This document shows, one piece after another, positions 1-8,511 of a stretch of DNA of 64,000 nucleotides. The stretch spans positions 1,418,620-1,482,619 of the forward strand of contig NZ_KB849755.1 in assembly GCF_000368925.1 (NCBI RefSeq), given 5' to 3'. A program made the position numbers and the translations under genes. The stretch comes from Acinetobacter bereziniae LMG 1003 = CIP 70.12 (lineage in GTDB: Bacteria > Pseudomonadota > Gammaproteobacteria > Pseudomonadales > Moraxellaceae). The notes beneath the pieces were generated by a model. The model had not been told where the DNA came from. It saw only the letters and a program-made list of their open reading frames with translations, and made no database searches. Every line of letters begins with the position of its first letter. The first letter of the stretch is position 1.

Positions 1-230
1 CTTTCACTTCTATTTTTAACTGATATCACGCAATCATCATAATCGCTATAAATCACTCATCCAACGTCTGTTCCAATATATCGCTTTAATAACCAGCAGT
101 TATGGTATTTGATGCATCTCAATAAAAAATACAGAACATTTCCAAATCAAAAAATCACAAAAATTATTTAAAATCATTCATCATCAAGCCCGTTAGGATA
201 ATTAATAAAATTTAGCCAAGCATAAAGGAC

Positions 231-761
231 TTAGAGCGAGCGTAAAAATTGATCGCAATCTTTTCGAGATTTCAGATGTATAAACTGAATATGTGAATAT
301 TGAGGATCATTCATCATTGTAATATATTGCTGGCGATTTTTTTGATGAGTTTTGATCATCCACCAAATAATTGAGTCAGCACTGAACATTTTGCCAAAAC
401 TTTCCCGATTATTCGAATGTTGCCATAACTTCTTGTTAAAAACTGCCCGAGATATGGCACGTTTTATAGATTGGTAAAGATTGATATGAAAAGGAAAATC
501 TAACCATATAACAGTATCAATGGTCTGCCATTTAACATGTGTTGTTCGCGTATAATTTCCATCGATTACAAAACCATGCTTTGCCGATTCAATTGCCTGT
601 TGAATTTTTAAGAAAAAAGCATGGTCTGAAGTTTCCTCCCAATCATCTAACCAAAACAAATCGTCTAGTTCGATATAATGAAGTTGTAATTTATCAGCAA
701 GCTTTTTTGAAAAAGTTGTTTTACCAACAGCAGAGGTGCCCACCACATTAATTTTATTCAT
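231..761 (-). CDS. P-loop kinase-like protein (adenylate kinase / topology-modulation type)
   Basis: A 176-residue cytoplasmic protein with a Walker A loop at the N-terminus (GTSAVGKTT, about residues 8-16), followed by ELDDLFW and later DGNY, the pattern of the small AAA_17/AAA_18 nucleoside-kinase-like proteins often annotated as adenylate kinase or DNA topology modulation protein. The length fits a complete family member. The substrate is unknown: the family binds ATP and probably phosphorylates a small molecule, but nothing here identifies which. It is a single gene with no obvious partner; the next gene on the same strand is separated by a terminator hairpin. The start ATG has no strong ribosome-binding site. 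Confidence 0.75.
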   Translation of the reverse strand: MNKINVVGTSAVGKTTFSKKLADKLQLHYIELDDLFWLDDWEETSDHAFFLKIQQAIESAKHGFVIDGNYTRTTHVKWQTIDTVIWLDFPFHINLYQSIKRAISRAVFNKKLWQHSNNRESFGKMFSADSIIWWMIKTHQKNRQQYITMMNDPQYSHIQFIHLKSRKDCDQFLRSL

Positions 762-781
762 TGGAATTCACTTCTTAAATA

Positions 782-807
782 AAAAAGTAGCCTGACAGCT
801 ACTTTTT
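782..807 (-). terminator. Rho-independent terminator
   Basis: AAAAAGTAGC pairs perfectly with GCTACTTTTT across a 6-base loop, and both strands end in a T/A run. It lies just past the stop of the minus-strand 65-residue gene, so it most likely ends that transcript and insulates the kinase-like gene. Confidence 0.8.
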
Positions 808-851
808 ATCACCAAGATTTTAAAAATTTTTCTGAGCTGAATGATCAACTT

Positions 852-1049
852 TTAGAAAAGTGGACGAATCGTCAAAATCACTTTATGTTCATTGGCATGC
901 TGATTGATATAGTGTTCTACAGCAGTTACTTCACCTTTTACCTCAGCATCTGCACCATACATCACTTTTAAAGTTTCACCAATTCTTGGCAATAATTGTA
1001 ATTCGACTTCAATAGCACCTTGCTGTAAACCCGCAATTTCTACACGCAT
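852..1049 (-). CDS. Small conserved hypothetical protein, 65 aa
   Basis: The protein is short, soluble and has no signal peptide or membrane segment. It begins MRVEIAGLQQG and looks like a small beta-rich domain (alternating hydrophobic residues, IGETLKV, VKGEVTAVEHYI). A GGAG about 5 bases before the ATG and the downstream terminator support a real gene. I do not recognise a family with a known function. Confidence 0.65.
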   Translation of the reverse strand: MRVEIAGLQQGAIEVELQLLPRIGETLKVMYGADAEVKGEVTAVEHYINQHANEHKVILTIRPLF

Positions 1050-1172
1050 AAATACTCCAGAATATTTTCACTTTTATCATTCTACTCTATGCGAGCTATT
1101 TTAAAATCGATAATAGTTTCACGTTGAAATTATGTAATAACGGTACATTTCAACTGCAAATATTCAAATTTA

Positions 1173-1589
1173 TCATTCAGAAGGCTTATGTCTAGCTGGT
1201 TCATCAATCAATTCATCCTCATAATCCAAATCATCTTCATCCACATTGATATAGTCCGGTGGTGGCGTAATATCGAATCGAACAGCGTTAATGTTTTGGT
1301 GGTTGAGTAATTTTGCCTTGGCAACTCGATGCATTCCATCCATGACTCTTCCATCTGCTGACAGAATAATAGGATAAGCCAAATCAGCCTCTTGGATCAG
1401 TTGGAAATGTTCAATTATTTGCTGTGTTGTTGGATGTTTATCTGGAAACCAATACGCTTCGTTCAGTTCCTGTATCTCGGATAATAAAACCTCATGAATG
1501 GGTAAATCTCGGCTTAATCCAACCAAACAGTGTACATCCCAAATATATGTGTCTGTACCCACAAGACGGAAATGGTATTGCCTACGCAT
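1173..1589 (-). CDS. ParB-like-domain protein, 138 aa, function unknown
   Basis: The central segment ILSADGRVMDGMHRVAKA (about residues 75-92) resembles the DGxHRxxAA signature of the ParB/sulfiredoxin-like fold found in DNA-partition proteins and stand-alone cytoplasmic proteins. There is no helix-turn-helix after it, and the C-terminus is acidic (DEDDLDYEDE), so it is not a partition protein. GGAG six bases before the ATG supports the start. Function and target are unknown. Confidence 0.65.
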   Translation of the reverse strand: MRRQYHFRLVGTDTYIWDVHCLVGLSRDLPIHEVLLSEIQELNEAYWFPDKHPTTQQIIEHFQLIQEADLAYPIILSADGRVMDGMHRVAKAKLLNHQNINAVRFDITPPPDYINVDEDDLDYEDELIDEPARHKPSE

Positions 1590-1740
1590 AGATGCTCCGT
1601 AACCTTCTGATTAAAAATTAATGTTACATTGATAGCTCAACAATAAACCTAAGCTTATTCGTTTGCCATGCAAAATAACTATTGGCAATTTAATTTCGTC
1701 TTACAACATAATGCCCAACTTTACTTGAATCAACCAAGGA

Positions 1741-1983
1741 GTGAATACTACCGCCAGCATCCATGATGTTCAGCGACTAATCGCTTATTTCTGGTCCATG
1801 ATTTGGAAACTCGTGAAGACCAATCAAGTTTTATTGTCACCTCTATATTCTACTTGATCTTATTTTGTGCTATCACAATTGGGCTTTTATACGGTGCGTT
1901 TTGACTAGTAACACATTATGAAATTGCCAGATTTGTTGTATTCACCCTTATTATTATTTTCCTCTCCATCTGGTCAAATAAGT
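1741..1983 (+). pseudogene. Probable decayed small two-helix membrane protein gene
   Basis: The 419-base stretch between the ParB-like gene and the next plus-strand gene has no intact ORF. One frame opens after AAGGAGTG and encodes an aromatic helix start (YFWSMIWK) but stops soon. A second frame then encodes a convincing membrane helix (FIVTSIFYLILFCAITIG), is cut by TGA at 1902-1904, and continues in the same frame into a second helix (FVVFTLIIIFLSIW) ending SNK before a stop at 1981-1983. Restoring one frameshift near 1803 and reading the TGA as Trp would give a continuous two-helix protein. This reading is inferred; no intact homologue was available for comparison. Confidence 0.4.
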
Positions 1984-2008
1984 AAGAAAAATTGCATAAG
2001 GAAGTATC

Positions 2009-2878
2009 ATGAACTTCAATTTAATTTATAGACAAATGGCTTTGGTGATTTATGGCAACCAATTTCTCAATGATCATCTTCAAGATGATTTAAACAAAAT
2101 GCCTCATTTTCAAATTTTACATCCAATTCTTAGAGATTTTCATTGTGGTCAACTTTTGGCGGGTTCATTACAACTCATTCTTTATCATTTAAAGCACAAA
2201 GGCGCGTATAAATTAAGTTTGATCCACGCGCCCCGATTAGCATCGACAATACAAGAATCCCCTATTTTTTATCTGTCTGATCACTTTTATAACTATATGA
2301 TTTTAATTCAGTACCGGTATGATCACCCACAAATTTTAATCGGTTGTGAGGAAAAAGAGCTATGGTATCTACACCACCAGAACAATAATACTGATTTGTA
2401 TTTTAACAATGTCAATGCGCTCACAGACAGAATCGCAACCTATACACTGTTCGACTTAAATGAAAGTTTTATTGAGAATTTGGGAGAATTAAAAGCCATA
2501 GACTGGAAACATTTTTCGCAATCTTATTTTGACTGCGTTTATATCAATGAAGTCGCTTTTACATTGGGATCTTCAAATCAGATCGAACACCTTGCAAATA
2601 TTCAATTTAAGGACCATCAAAATTACAATACACATTTTGATCTTTTCCCAAAGGACTTCACAAGCAATTATGCAGCAAGCTTATTAACTCATGCTGAAAA
2701 TCTTTATAAAAATTATCTACTAGAAAGTGAAACGAGAAATGATCAAGCCTGGTGTAATCAAGCAACTCGTCATGAACTACAGTTATTTGATCAAGCCGTA
2801 CAAGCCTTAAATAATTTTTATCCATCTCTTATTGTCAATGCGGCAAATCACTACTCAAACGCCAATATTCAAGCATAA
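2009..2878 (+). CDS. Hypothetical protein, 289 aa
   Basis: A soluble protein without signal peptide, membrane helices or recognisable catalytic motifs. It is rich in His, Asn, Gln and aromatic residues; the first half contains DFHCGQLLAGSLQLILYHLKH. AAGGAAGTATC just before the ATG gives a good ribosome-binding site, and a strong bidirectional terminator follows. I do not recognise the family; it may be confined to Acinetobacter relatives. Confidence 0.65.
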   Translation: MNFNLIYRQMALVIYGNQFLNDHLQDDLNKMPHFQILHPILRDFHCGQLLAGSLQLILYHLKHKGAYKLSLIHAPRLASTIQESPIFYLSDHFYNYMILIQYRYDHPQILIGCEEKELWYLHHQNNNTDLYFNNVNALTDRIATYTLFDLNESFIENLGELKAIDWKHFSQSYFDCVYINEVAFTLGSSNQIEHLANIQFKDHQNYNTHFDLFPKDFTSNYAASLLTHAENLYKNYLLESETRNDQAWCNQATRHELQLFDQAVQALNNFYPSLIVNAANHYSNANIQA

Positions 2879-2906
2879 AAAAGACCGCTACAAAGCGGTC
2901 TTTTTT
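2877..2906. terminator. Bidirectional terminator between convergent genes
   Basis: A perfect 13-bp stem (AAAAAAGACCGCT with AGCGGTCTTTTTT) and a 4-base loop sit between the convergent hypothetical gene and rplT. A- and T-runs on both sides make it usable by both transcripts. Confidence 0.92.
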
Positions 2907-2922
2907 CAATCATCAAAGATGA

Positions 2923-3282
2923 TTAAGCAGCTAATGCACCTTTAGCTTTTTCAGCTAAAGCAGCAAATGCAACTGAGTCATGCATAGCAATGTCAGCAAG
3001 TACGCGACGGTCGATGATCACTTGAGCTTTTTTCAAGCCATCGATCATACGGCTGTACGACAAACCATTTTGACGAGCACCAGCATTGATACGCGCAATC
3101 CATAAAGCACGGAATTGGCGTTTCTTTTGACGACGGTCACGGTAAGCGTATTGACCTGCTTTAATTACTGCTTGGAACGCTACACGATAAACACGTGAAC
3201 GCGCGCCATAGTAACCTTTAGCACGAGCAAGAATTTTTTTATGACGGCGATGAGCCTGTACACCACGTTTTACACGAGCCAT
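2923..3282 (-). CDS. rplT: 50S ribosomal protein L20
   Basis: A full-length L20 (119 residues) beginning MARVKRGVQAHRRHKK, with the basic N-terminal extension that threads into 23S rRNA and the YRDRRQKKRQFRALWIARIN core. L20 is an early assembly protein of the large subunit and in enteric bacteria represses its own operon. AAGGAG lies upstream of the ATG. It follows rpmI by 11 bases on the same strand, so the two are co-transcribed. In many gammaproteobacteria infC lies directly upstream; here infC is about 5.6 kb away. Confidence 0.98.
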   Translation of the reverse strand: MARVKRGVQAHRRHKKILARAKGYYGARSRVYRVAFQAVIKAGQYAYRDRRQKKRQFRALWIARINAGARQNGLSYSRMIDGLKKAQVIIDRRVLADIAMHDSVAFAALAEKAKGALAA

Positions 3283-3293
3283 TTATAATCTCC

Positions 3294-3488
3294 TTAGATG
3301 TATGGGCACATACGACGAACTGAATTCATGTCACTTACGTGAACCATGACACAACCGCGCAATTGACGAATACGTTTAGCAGATTTTTTGGTCAAAATGT
3401 GGCGTTTGAACGCTTGTTTACGCTTGAAACCGTTAGCAGTCGCTTTGAAACGCTTAGCTGCACCACGGCGAGTTTTTAACTTAGCCAT
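3294..3488 (-). CDS. rpmI: 50S ribosomal protein L35
   Basis: A 64-residue L35 starting MAKLKTRRGAAKRFKATANG, basic throughout and of normal length. I chose the ATG at 3488 over an in-frame upstream codon because the MAKLKT start is universal in L35 and AAAGAGG lies just before it. It is the first gene of the rpmI-rplT pair and has its own leader with a small hairpin, consistent with transcription independent of infC. Confidence 0.97.
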   Translation of the reverse strand: MAKLKTRRGAAKRFKATANGFKRKQAFKRHILTKKSAKRIRQLRGCVMVHVSDMNSVRRMCPYI

Positions 3489-3518
3489 AACAACCTCTTT
3501 AAACACCTGTTCGGTACG

Positions 3519-3534
3519 TTCGCACCATTGCGAA
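3519..3534 (-). promoter_or_regulatory. Hairpin in the rpmI-rplT leader
   Basis: A perfect 6-bp inverted repeat (TTCGCA and TGCGAA, 4-base loop) lies about 30 bases before the rpmI start codon. L20 is known to bind leader RNA structures in other bacteria, so this could be part of a feedback site, but the match is only structural. Confidence 0.35.
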
Positions 3535-3712
3535 TACGACCTGCAGGTAAGGGAGGCAATATTCTAAATCATCTCTGTACAAAACAAAAGCAAAACCTTG
3601 CACTATTTATCAGTTATTCAGTGTAATTTCCGATGAAAATTCCATCATTTTTCATAAGGAAAATCTGCATTTAATCTTTATAATCGTCACATCATGATAA
3701 AACTGGACAGTT

Positions 3713-4963
3713 ATGACCCCTGCACAGGATGCTTTTGCTGCGCTTCGCTATCGAGATTTCTCCATCGTCACGATCAATCAATTTTGCTTAACACTGGCAA
3801 TTTTGATCCAAGAAATTATTGTCGCCTATTCACTGTATCAAATTACCAAAGATCCACTTACACTCGGTTTGATTGGATTGGCTGAGGCGATTCCTTTTAT
3901 CGCATTGTCCCTATGGGGTGGTTATTTTGCCGATAAGCTGAATAAACAAAGTATTATGAAAGTATGTTTATTCTTTTCTTTCCCTTTACCCTTAGTGCTT
4001 TGGTACTTATTTCACAGTTACGATCATGGACAGATTGGTGTCACCACCCTGTCTTGGGGCATTTATGCTGTGATCTTTGCTTTGGGTACTATTCGTGGTT
4101 TCTATAATCCATCTGCAACATCATTAAAACCATTTTTAATTCCCCGTGAACTCTATGCAAATGGTGCAACTTGGACCACGATCGGATGGCAAAGTGGTGT
4201 CATTATTGGTCCCATGCTGGGCGGTTTTATGCTTGCTGGAATTGGGCGGGAAAATAGCTTACTTTCTGTATCCATGCTTTTATTTATCTGCTTTTGCTTA
4301 ATCACACTGTTAAAAAAGCGTACTTTCCCGACCATGGAACAAGACAATCTTTGGGACAGTTTAAGCGAAGGTTTTCGATTTATCTGGAAAACTAAGATTG
4401 TACTTTGGGCGATCTCGCTGGATTTGGTTTCAGTGTTGTTTGGTGGTGTCATCGCCTTACTTCCTATCTTTGCTGAAGATATTCTGAAAGTAGGTCCTGA
4501 AGGTTTAGGATATCTACGTGCAGCGCCATCGATCGGCGCGCTCATCACGATGATTGCACTCACTAAGTTCCCACCAACACATCACGCTTGGCGAAATATG
4601 CTGATTGCGGTTGCTGGTTTCGGAATCTTTACCATCATTTTTGCATGTTCAAACAATCTATGGCTTTCCTTGTTTGCCTTAGGCATGACTGGCGCATGTG
4701 ACAGTATTTCCGTGGTGGTGCGCCAAACTATTTTACAAGTTTACCCTCCTGAAAATATGCGTGGTCGAGTTGCAGCTGTGAATGGGATGTTCGTTTCATC
4801 GAGTAATGAACTGGGTGCTTTTGAATCAGGGCTTGCCGCCAAGTACTTAGGAACGATCACAGCAACGATATTTGGCGGATGCATGACCATGGCAGTCGTT
4901 GCAATCAGCTGGATTAAAACCGCTGATTTGTTTTCAGTCGATATTACCAAAGGGCAAAAATAG
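3713..4963 (+). CDS. MFS transporter of the EntS / drug-efflux (DHA3-like) type
   Basis: An inner-membrane major facilitator of 416 residues with about 12 hydrophobic helices. After the short N-terminus (FAALRYRDFSIVTINQF) comes the loop-2/3 signature GGYFADKLNKQ, and a late ENMRGRVAAVNGMF segment typical of the MFS_3 group of proton-coupled exporters. The substrate cannot be read from sequence: siderophore and drug exporters look alike. Transcribed divergently from rpmI, followed by a terminator, so probably monocistronic. Confidence 0.85.
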   Translation: MTPAQDAFAALRYRDFSIVTINQFCLTLAILIQEIIVAYSLYQITKDPLTLGLIGLAEAIPFIALSLWGGYFADKLNKQSIMKVCLFFSFPLPLVLWYLFHSYDHGQIGVTTLSWGIYAVIFALGTIRGFYNPSATSLKPFLIPRELYANGATWTTIGWQSGVIIGPMLGGFMLAGIGRENSLLSVSMLLFICFCLITLLKKRTFPTMEQDNLWDSLSEGFRFIWKTKIVLWAISLDLVSVLFGGVIALLPIFAEDILKVGPEGLGYLRAAPSIGALITMIALTKFPPTHHAWRNMLIAVAGFGIFTIIFACSNNLWLSLFALGMTGACDSISVVVRQTILQVYPPENMRGRVAAVNGMFVSSSNELGAFESGLAAKYLGTITATIFGGCMTMAVVAISWIKTADLFSVDITKGQK

Positions 4964-4988
4964 CGATTGTTGACATAAATAATCGTAA

Positions 4989-5012
4989 AAAATGCACCTT
5001 AGGGTGCATTTT
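4989..5012 (+). terminator. Rho-independent terminator after the MFS gene
   Basis: The stem AAAATGCACC / GGTGCATTTT with a 4-base loop, followed by TCT, lies 25 bases after the transporter stop. Confidence 0.85.
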
Positions 5013-5097
5013 CTATTGCGAGATGAGCAAATTCGATAAATACTTTGCGCAATTAAATTAACCTCATGCACACTCAGTTGCATGGAAAGCTAAACTT

Positions 5098-5883
5098 ATG
5101 AATAAAGCTCTTTTAATCACTGGTCTGATGTGCCTTTCAACTTATGGACATAGCGCAGATAAACTCCCAACAATAAAAGTCAAAGGAGAACAATCTGAAC
5201 GCAATGCCCCATTACACCTCACGACACGTATACAATGGGTTAAATTCCCTCAAGTCCAATATCAAACAGCAGAATTAAAAACACAGGATCGTTCTGCCAT
5301 CATCCGCGTGAGCGCCAACAGTTTAGGACAAGTCACAGATGCTGAAGTGCAAGAAAGCACAGGAATCACGGCTCTTGATCAAAAACTCATTGATGCTGTA
5401 GAGGCTGCCAAGGTAAAACCATATAGTAAGAATGGTAAAGCCATACCGATTGTGGGTTATCAAACATTTACTTTAAATATGGATAATGCCCAAGACAATA
5501 CACAGGCTCATGCACAACTATCTGAATGTACCTTTGCGTTTAATTCAAAACACTGGATAAAGCAAACTCAAGATAAGTCAGTTGCCTTTCATTATACGCA
5601 ACAGCCTCAGCTCTCGCTTGACTCAGCTTTACTCAAAAACAAAGATCGAACAGTCAAATTTAAGTTTAAAGTTGATCAACAAGGCAATGTAAAGCGTGTC
5701 AAATTAACTCAATTATCAGGTGTAAATGCGATTGACCAACAGGTTATCCAAGCTGTTGAGCAAACTCAAATACAAGTAAAACGCTCTTATCGAACCTTAT
5801 GGACTTTTAAACCACGTTCATTTAATGATGAAATTCAATTTAAAATCAACGATTGCAACGAGTTTAATCATCAACTCAAATAG
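5098..5883 (+). CDS. Secreted protein with two tandem TonB-C-terminal-like domains
   Basis: A signal peptide (residues 1-20, ending YGHSA) precedes two related domains, about 45-130 and 165-255. Each carries the TonB-CTD hallmark: a strand, then G-x-V-x-x-x-x-x followed by SG(I/V)xxxDxxxxxAVE (STGITALDQKLIDAVE and LSGVNAIDQQVIQAVE). Unlike real TonB it lacks an N-terminal membrane anchor and a proline-rich periplasm-spanning linker, so it is unlikely to transmit energy from ExbBD by itself. It is probably a soluble periplasmic protein. The next gene downstream is a paralogue with the same layout, suggesting tandem duplication and a shared role. No receptor gene adjoins the pair. Confidence 0.75.
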   Translation: MNKALLITGLMCLSTYGHSADKLPTIKVKGEQSERNAPLHLTTRIQWVKFPQVQYQTAELKTQDRSAIIRVSANSLGQVTDAEVQESTGITALDQKLIDAVEAAKVKPYSKNGKAIPIVGYQTFTLNMDNAQDNTQAHAQLSECTFAFNSKHWIKQTQDKSVAFHYTQQPQLSLDSALLKNKDRTVKFKFKVDQQGNVKRVKLTQLSGVNAIDQQVIQAVEQTQIQVKRSYRTLWTFKPRSFNDEIQFKINDCNEFNHQLK

Positions 5884-5902
5884 ATTTGTTGTTTGAGTTG
5901 AT
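5870..5902 (+). repeat. Perfect inverted repeat spanning the stop codon
   Basis: ATCAACTCAAA and TTTGAGTTGAT form an 11-bp stem with an 11-base loop that includes the gene's stop codon. No strong T-run follows, so it may slow transcription or protect the 3' end of the message rather than act as a complete terminator. Confidence 0.6.
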
Positions 5903-5935
5903 CAATCTATTTATTTCAAAAATTTAAATAATACA

Positions 5936-6640
5936 ATGAACAAATTTTATCTTGCTGCCATATTACTCTCTCTGAGTAGTCTATTTATGGCATATGCTGA
6001 ACAAACGCACATAAAAACGCCCGCTACTTCCCCAGATGATGAAGCAGTTTGGCATAAATTACCTAAACTAAAGATTCGTGACTACGAATTACATGGACAA
6101 AGTCGCTATATCGATCTTCTTATTTCAGCCGATCCTAGCGGACGTGTGACAGACGTAAAAATTATCCAAAGCTCTGGCTTAACTAGTTTAGACGATAAGG
6201 TTGTATATGCTGTACATAAGGCATCATTTAAATCCACAAACTCTCCGATACGGGCTAGACAAGACTTTAATTTTGAAGCAGTTAAAAACTCATCTAAACC
6301 ATCAGCAAGACGTTGTTTCTTTCGTTTTGATAGCGAGGTTTGGCAAGCTCAAACAAAGGGAAAACCAACCAGCTTTCGCTATCTTAAACAACCCTATTTA
6401 GCAGTTAATCCAGCACTTTTAAATGGGGAAAAACGGCATATTGATTTCTCTTTTAAATTGTCAAGAAAAGATAAAGTTTCTGATGTTAAATTGATTCACA
6501 GCACCCAAATTAACCAAATTGATACTGAGGTCATTTCTGCTTTTATGAATGCTCAAATCACATCAGATAAAAAGTGGTGGCAAATTTTTAAAACGACACA
6601 TCAAGACTATATCAGTTTCGATCCTAAAGACTGCAACTAA
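5936..6640 (+). CDS. Secreted protein with two tandem TonB-C-terminal-like domains (paralogue)
   Basis: A 234-residue paralogue of the preceding gene. It has a signal peptide (about 1-21, ending MAYA), domain A at about 40-120 (IIQSSGLTSLDDKVVYAV) and domain B at about 130-230 (LIHSTQINQIDTEVISAF). Domain B has lost the usual SG pair (STQI instead of SSGI), so it is the more diverged copy. There is no membrane anchor or proline-rich linker. The stop overlaps that of the convergent YqaA-like gene by 3 bases (TAA and TAG share CTAA). Confidence 0.72.
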   Translation: MNKFYLAAILLSLSSLFMAYAEQTHIKTPATSPDDEAVWHKLPKLKIRDYELHGQSRYIDLLISADPSGRVTDVKIIQSSGLTSLDDKVVYAVHKASFKSTNSPIRARQDFNFEAVKNSSKPSARRCFFRFDSEVWQAQTKGKPTSFRYLKQPYLAVNPALLNGEKRHIDFSFKLSRKDKVSDVKLIHSTQINQIDTEVISAFMNAQITSDKKWWQIFKTTHQDYISFDPKDCN

Positions 6641-7062
6641 ATCCATCCACTAAAAATCAGGTAGATCACACAATATCTACCTCCTTTAGCAATTGTTACA
6701 ATCAACAAAAAACGCCAAAATTTTTCTTTCATTAATCCTGCGATAAGCGTAATTGGATCACCAATTACAGGGGTCCAACTGAATAGTAAGGACCAAAAAC
6801 CATATTTTTGATATATTTTTTCCGCTTTGAGCATATTTTTCTCAGAAACAGGAAACCATTTTTTATCTTTGAATTGTTCTATTTTCAGTCCTAAATACCA
6901 ATTCACACATGAGCCTAATACATTTCCAATGGTTGCAACGATTAGAAGCAAATATACGGAATACTGTGCTTGTACCAGGAGCCCAACCAACACGGCTTCT
7001 GACTGTAAAGGTAATAGCGTCGCTGCACCAAATGCAGAAAGAAATAACAGCAAATAAGCCAT
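6637..7062 (-). CDS. YqaA/DedA-family (SNARE-associated) inner-membrane protein
   Basis: A 141-residue protein with several membrane helices and the motifs of the short YqaA branch of the DedA/VTT superfamily: an N-terminal SAFGAATLLPLQSEAVLVG, a GNxLGSxxNWYLG segment, and FSWTPVIGDPITLIAGLM. DedA-superfamily proteins are thought to move lipids across the inner membrane; the role of YqaA itself is not established. The adjacent membrane-protein gene ends 4 bases before this start, so the two are co-transcribed. Confidence 0.85.
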   Translation of the reverse strand: MAYLLLFLSAFGAATLLPLQSEAVLVGLLVQAQYSVYLLLIVATIGNVLGSCVNWYLGLKIEQFKDKKWFPVSEKNMLKAEKIYQKYGFWSLLFSWTPVIGDPITLIAGLMKEKFWRFLLIVTIAKGGRYCVIYLIFSGWI

Positions 7063-7066
7063 AACA

Positions 7067-7489
7067 TTAGTTAAAGTTGGGTTTAGGTTTTAAGGTATAA
7101 GTCAAGAATGACAATATAAAGGGAATAAGAAAAGCCAACCAAAATGAAAGTTCTGATTTAAAAAATTTCTGCACCAATGTAAGTTGAGCTTTACCCTCTG
7201 AAATCGCTTGCCAATCGATTTTGATATGAATAAAACCGTAAAATAAAACAATAAAATAAAGCGAAAGCAAAACGACTAAAATCGTGGTATTCAAAAGACT
7301 TTGCTTTAATGTACTTTGAAAAAAGCCAAAGAGCATAGCAAAAACCAAGCCTGAAACACTCACAATGCTCAAAATAATAAACCAAAAGTAATCATATGCA
7401 GAGTGATACTGCAAGATGCCACAAAGCATTGCTGTGATTAACATTACACCCAAAGAAATAAGGAAATGCCAAACAAATTTTTGCTTCAT
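7067..7489 (-). CDS. Four-helix membrane protein, function unknown
   Basis: 140 residues with four predicted membrane helices (about 7-25, 32-55, 65-88, 112-135) and no recognised motif. It is followed by the YqaA-like gene after 4 bases, so it is part of that transcript. A CCTCC-complement (AGGAGG) lies a few bases before the ATG. Function cannot be inferred. Confidence 0.7.
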   Translation of the reverse strand: MKQKFVWHFLISLGVMLITAMLCGILQYHSAYDYFWFIILSIVSVSGLVFAMLFGFFQSTLKQSLLNTTILVVLLSLYFIVLFYGFIHIKIDWQAISEGKAQLTLVQKFFKSELSFWLAFLIPFILSFLTYTLKPKPNFN

Positions 7490-7523
7490 ACTCCTCCTGA
7501 TGAATATACGACTAACAGTTTAA

Positions 7524-7811
7524 TCATACTAAATTTAGCATTTTTTTGGTTTTACGATACTGAAAAATTGCCCCTATTAAAGCAACAATAATCAATGCAA
7601 TACGTGACCATTGATACCGTTGTGCAATCGGATCGATTACAGCTCGGATCAACTGAACATCCTGCCCCTGCATTTGACCCAGTATATTTTGAATATGCAC
7701 AATTTCAGCAATATATAAAATCAGACAAGCAACGATACCAACAATGACACTCCAATAAATTTTTGGATTGGTCTCTAATATTTTCGTAAAATTTAAAAAG
7801 AAATCTTTCAT
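7524..7811 (-). CDS. Small two-helix membrane protein, function unknown
   Basis: 95 residues from the ATG at 7811; an in-frame TTG five codons upstream is possible, but AAAGG is correctly spaced for the ATG. Two membrane helices (about 20-40 and 70-88) flank a segment QIQN-like loop with GQMQGQDVQLIRAVIDPIAQRYQW. The tail is basic (RKTKK). It lies 34 bases upstream of the four-helix gene on the same strand and may share its transcript. I do not recognise the family. Confidence 0.65.
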   Translation of the reverse strand: MKDFFLNFTKILETNPKIYWSVIVGIVACLILYIAEIVHIQNILGQMQGQDVQLIRAVIDPIAQRYQWSRIALIIVALIGAIFQYRKTKKMLNLV

Positions 7812-7851
7812 GACCAAACCTTTCAATTGTGCAAAAATTTACATCTAAAAA

Positions 7852-7870
7852 AAACCACACAAGGTGGTTT
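7852..7870 (-). terminator. Rho-independent terminator after the glutathione transferase gene
   Basis: AAACCAC pairs with GTGGTTT. On the minus strand it is followed by a run of T, and it lies 24 bases after the stop of the GST-like gene. Confidence 0.8.
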
Positions 7871-7893
7871 CTTATTTTAACATAAAATGAATT

Positions 7894-8511
7894 TTACACT
7901 TTGATCGAGAGTGCTTTCTGTATCGCTGGTCGAGCAGTTAAACGTTCTACATACTCTTTCACATACGGATAATCATTTAAGTCGATTTGTTGCCATTCAT
8001 AGCGCAAAACCCACGGTAAGATTGCCATATCGGCGATTGAATATTCGCCTGCAACATATTTTTGTCCGATAAGCTGTTTATTTAAAACACCATATAAACG
8101 TTTTGTTTCAGTGACATAACGCTCAATTGCATAGGGTATTTTTTCTTTGGCAAATTTTCCAAAATGATGATTTTGCCCCAACATGGGTCCAAAACCACCC
8201 ATTTGCCACATCAGCCATTGTTCCACTTCAACACGGTCTTGTTCATTGCTTGGATAATACAAACCTGTTTTACGACCAAGATATTGTAGTATTGCACCTG
8301 ATTCAAAAACTGAAATAGCTTCGCCATTGGGACCATTTTGATCGACAATCGCTGGAATTTTATTATTTGGGGAAATACGCAGAAAATCAGGTTGAAATTG
8401 ATCATTTTCTAAAATGTTAATTGGAAAAATCTGATAATCCAATCCCATTTCTTCAAGCGCGATGGTAATTTTATGGCCATTGGGGGTTCCCCAATAATAG
8501 AGATCAATCAT
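7894..8511 (-). CDS. yfcG: YfcG-type glutathione transferase / disulfide-bond oxidoreductase
   Basis: A cytosolic GST-fold protein of 205 residues closely resembling E. coli YfcG throughout. It has the N-terminal TPNGHKITIALEE (Thr/Asn glutathione-binding residues replace the usual catalytic Tyr/Ser/Cys), then FLRISPNNKIPAIVD, FESGAILQYLG, GPMLGQNHHF and YSIADMAILPW. Members of this nu-class group bind two glutathiones and reduce disulfides rather than conjugate xenobiotics. It is a monocistronic gene with a good downstream terminator. Confidence 0.9.
   Translation of the reverse strand: MIDLYYWGTPNGHKITIALEEMGLDYQIFPINILENDQFQPDFLRISPNNKIPAIVDQNGPNGEAISVFESGAILQYLGRKTGLYYPSNEQDRVEVEQWLMWQMGGFGPMLGQNHHFGKFAKEKIPYAIERYVTETKRLYGVLNKQLIGQKYVAGEYSIADMAILPWVLRYEWQQIDLNDYPYVKEYVERLTARPAIQKALSIKV

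Noticed and set aside
1173..1589. Chromosome or plasmid partition ParB
   Set aside because: No DNA-binding domain and no parA; only the ParB-like core motif is present.
5098..6640. True TonB energy transducers
   Set aside because: Neither protein has a membrane anchor or proline-rich linker, and no exbB/exbD genes are near.
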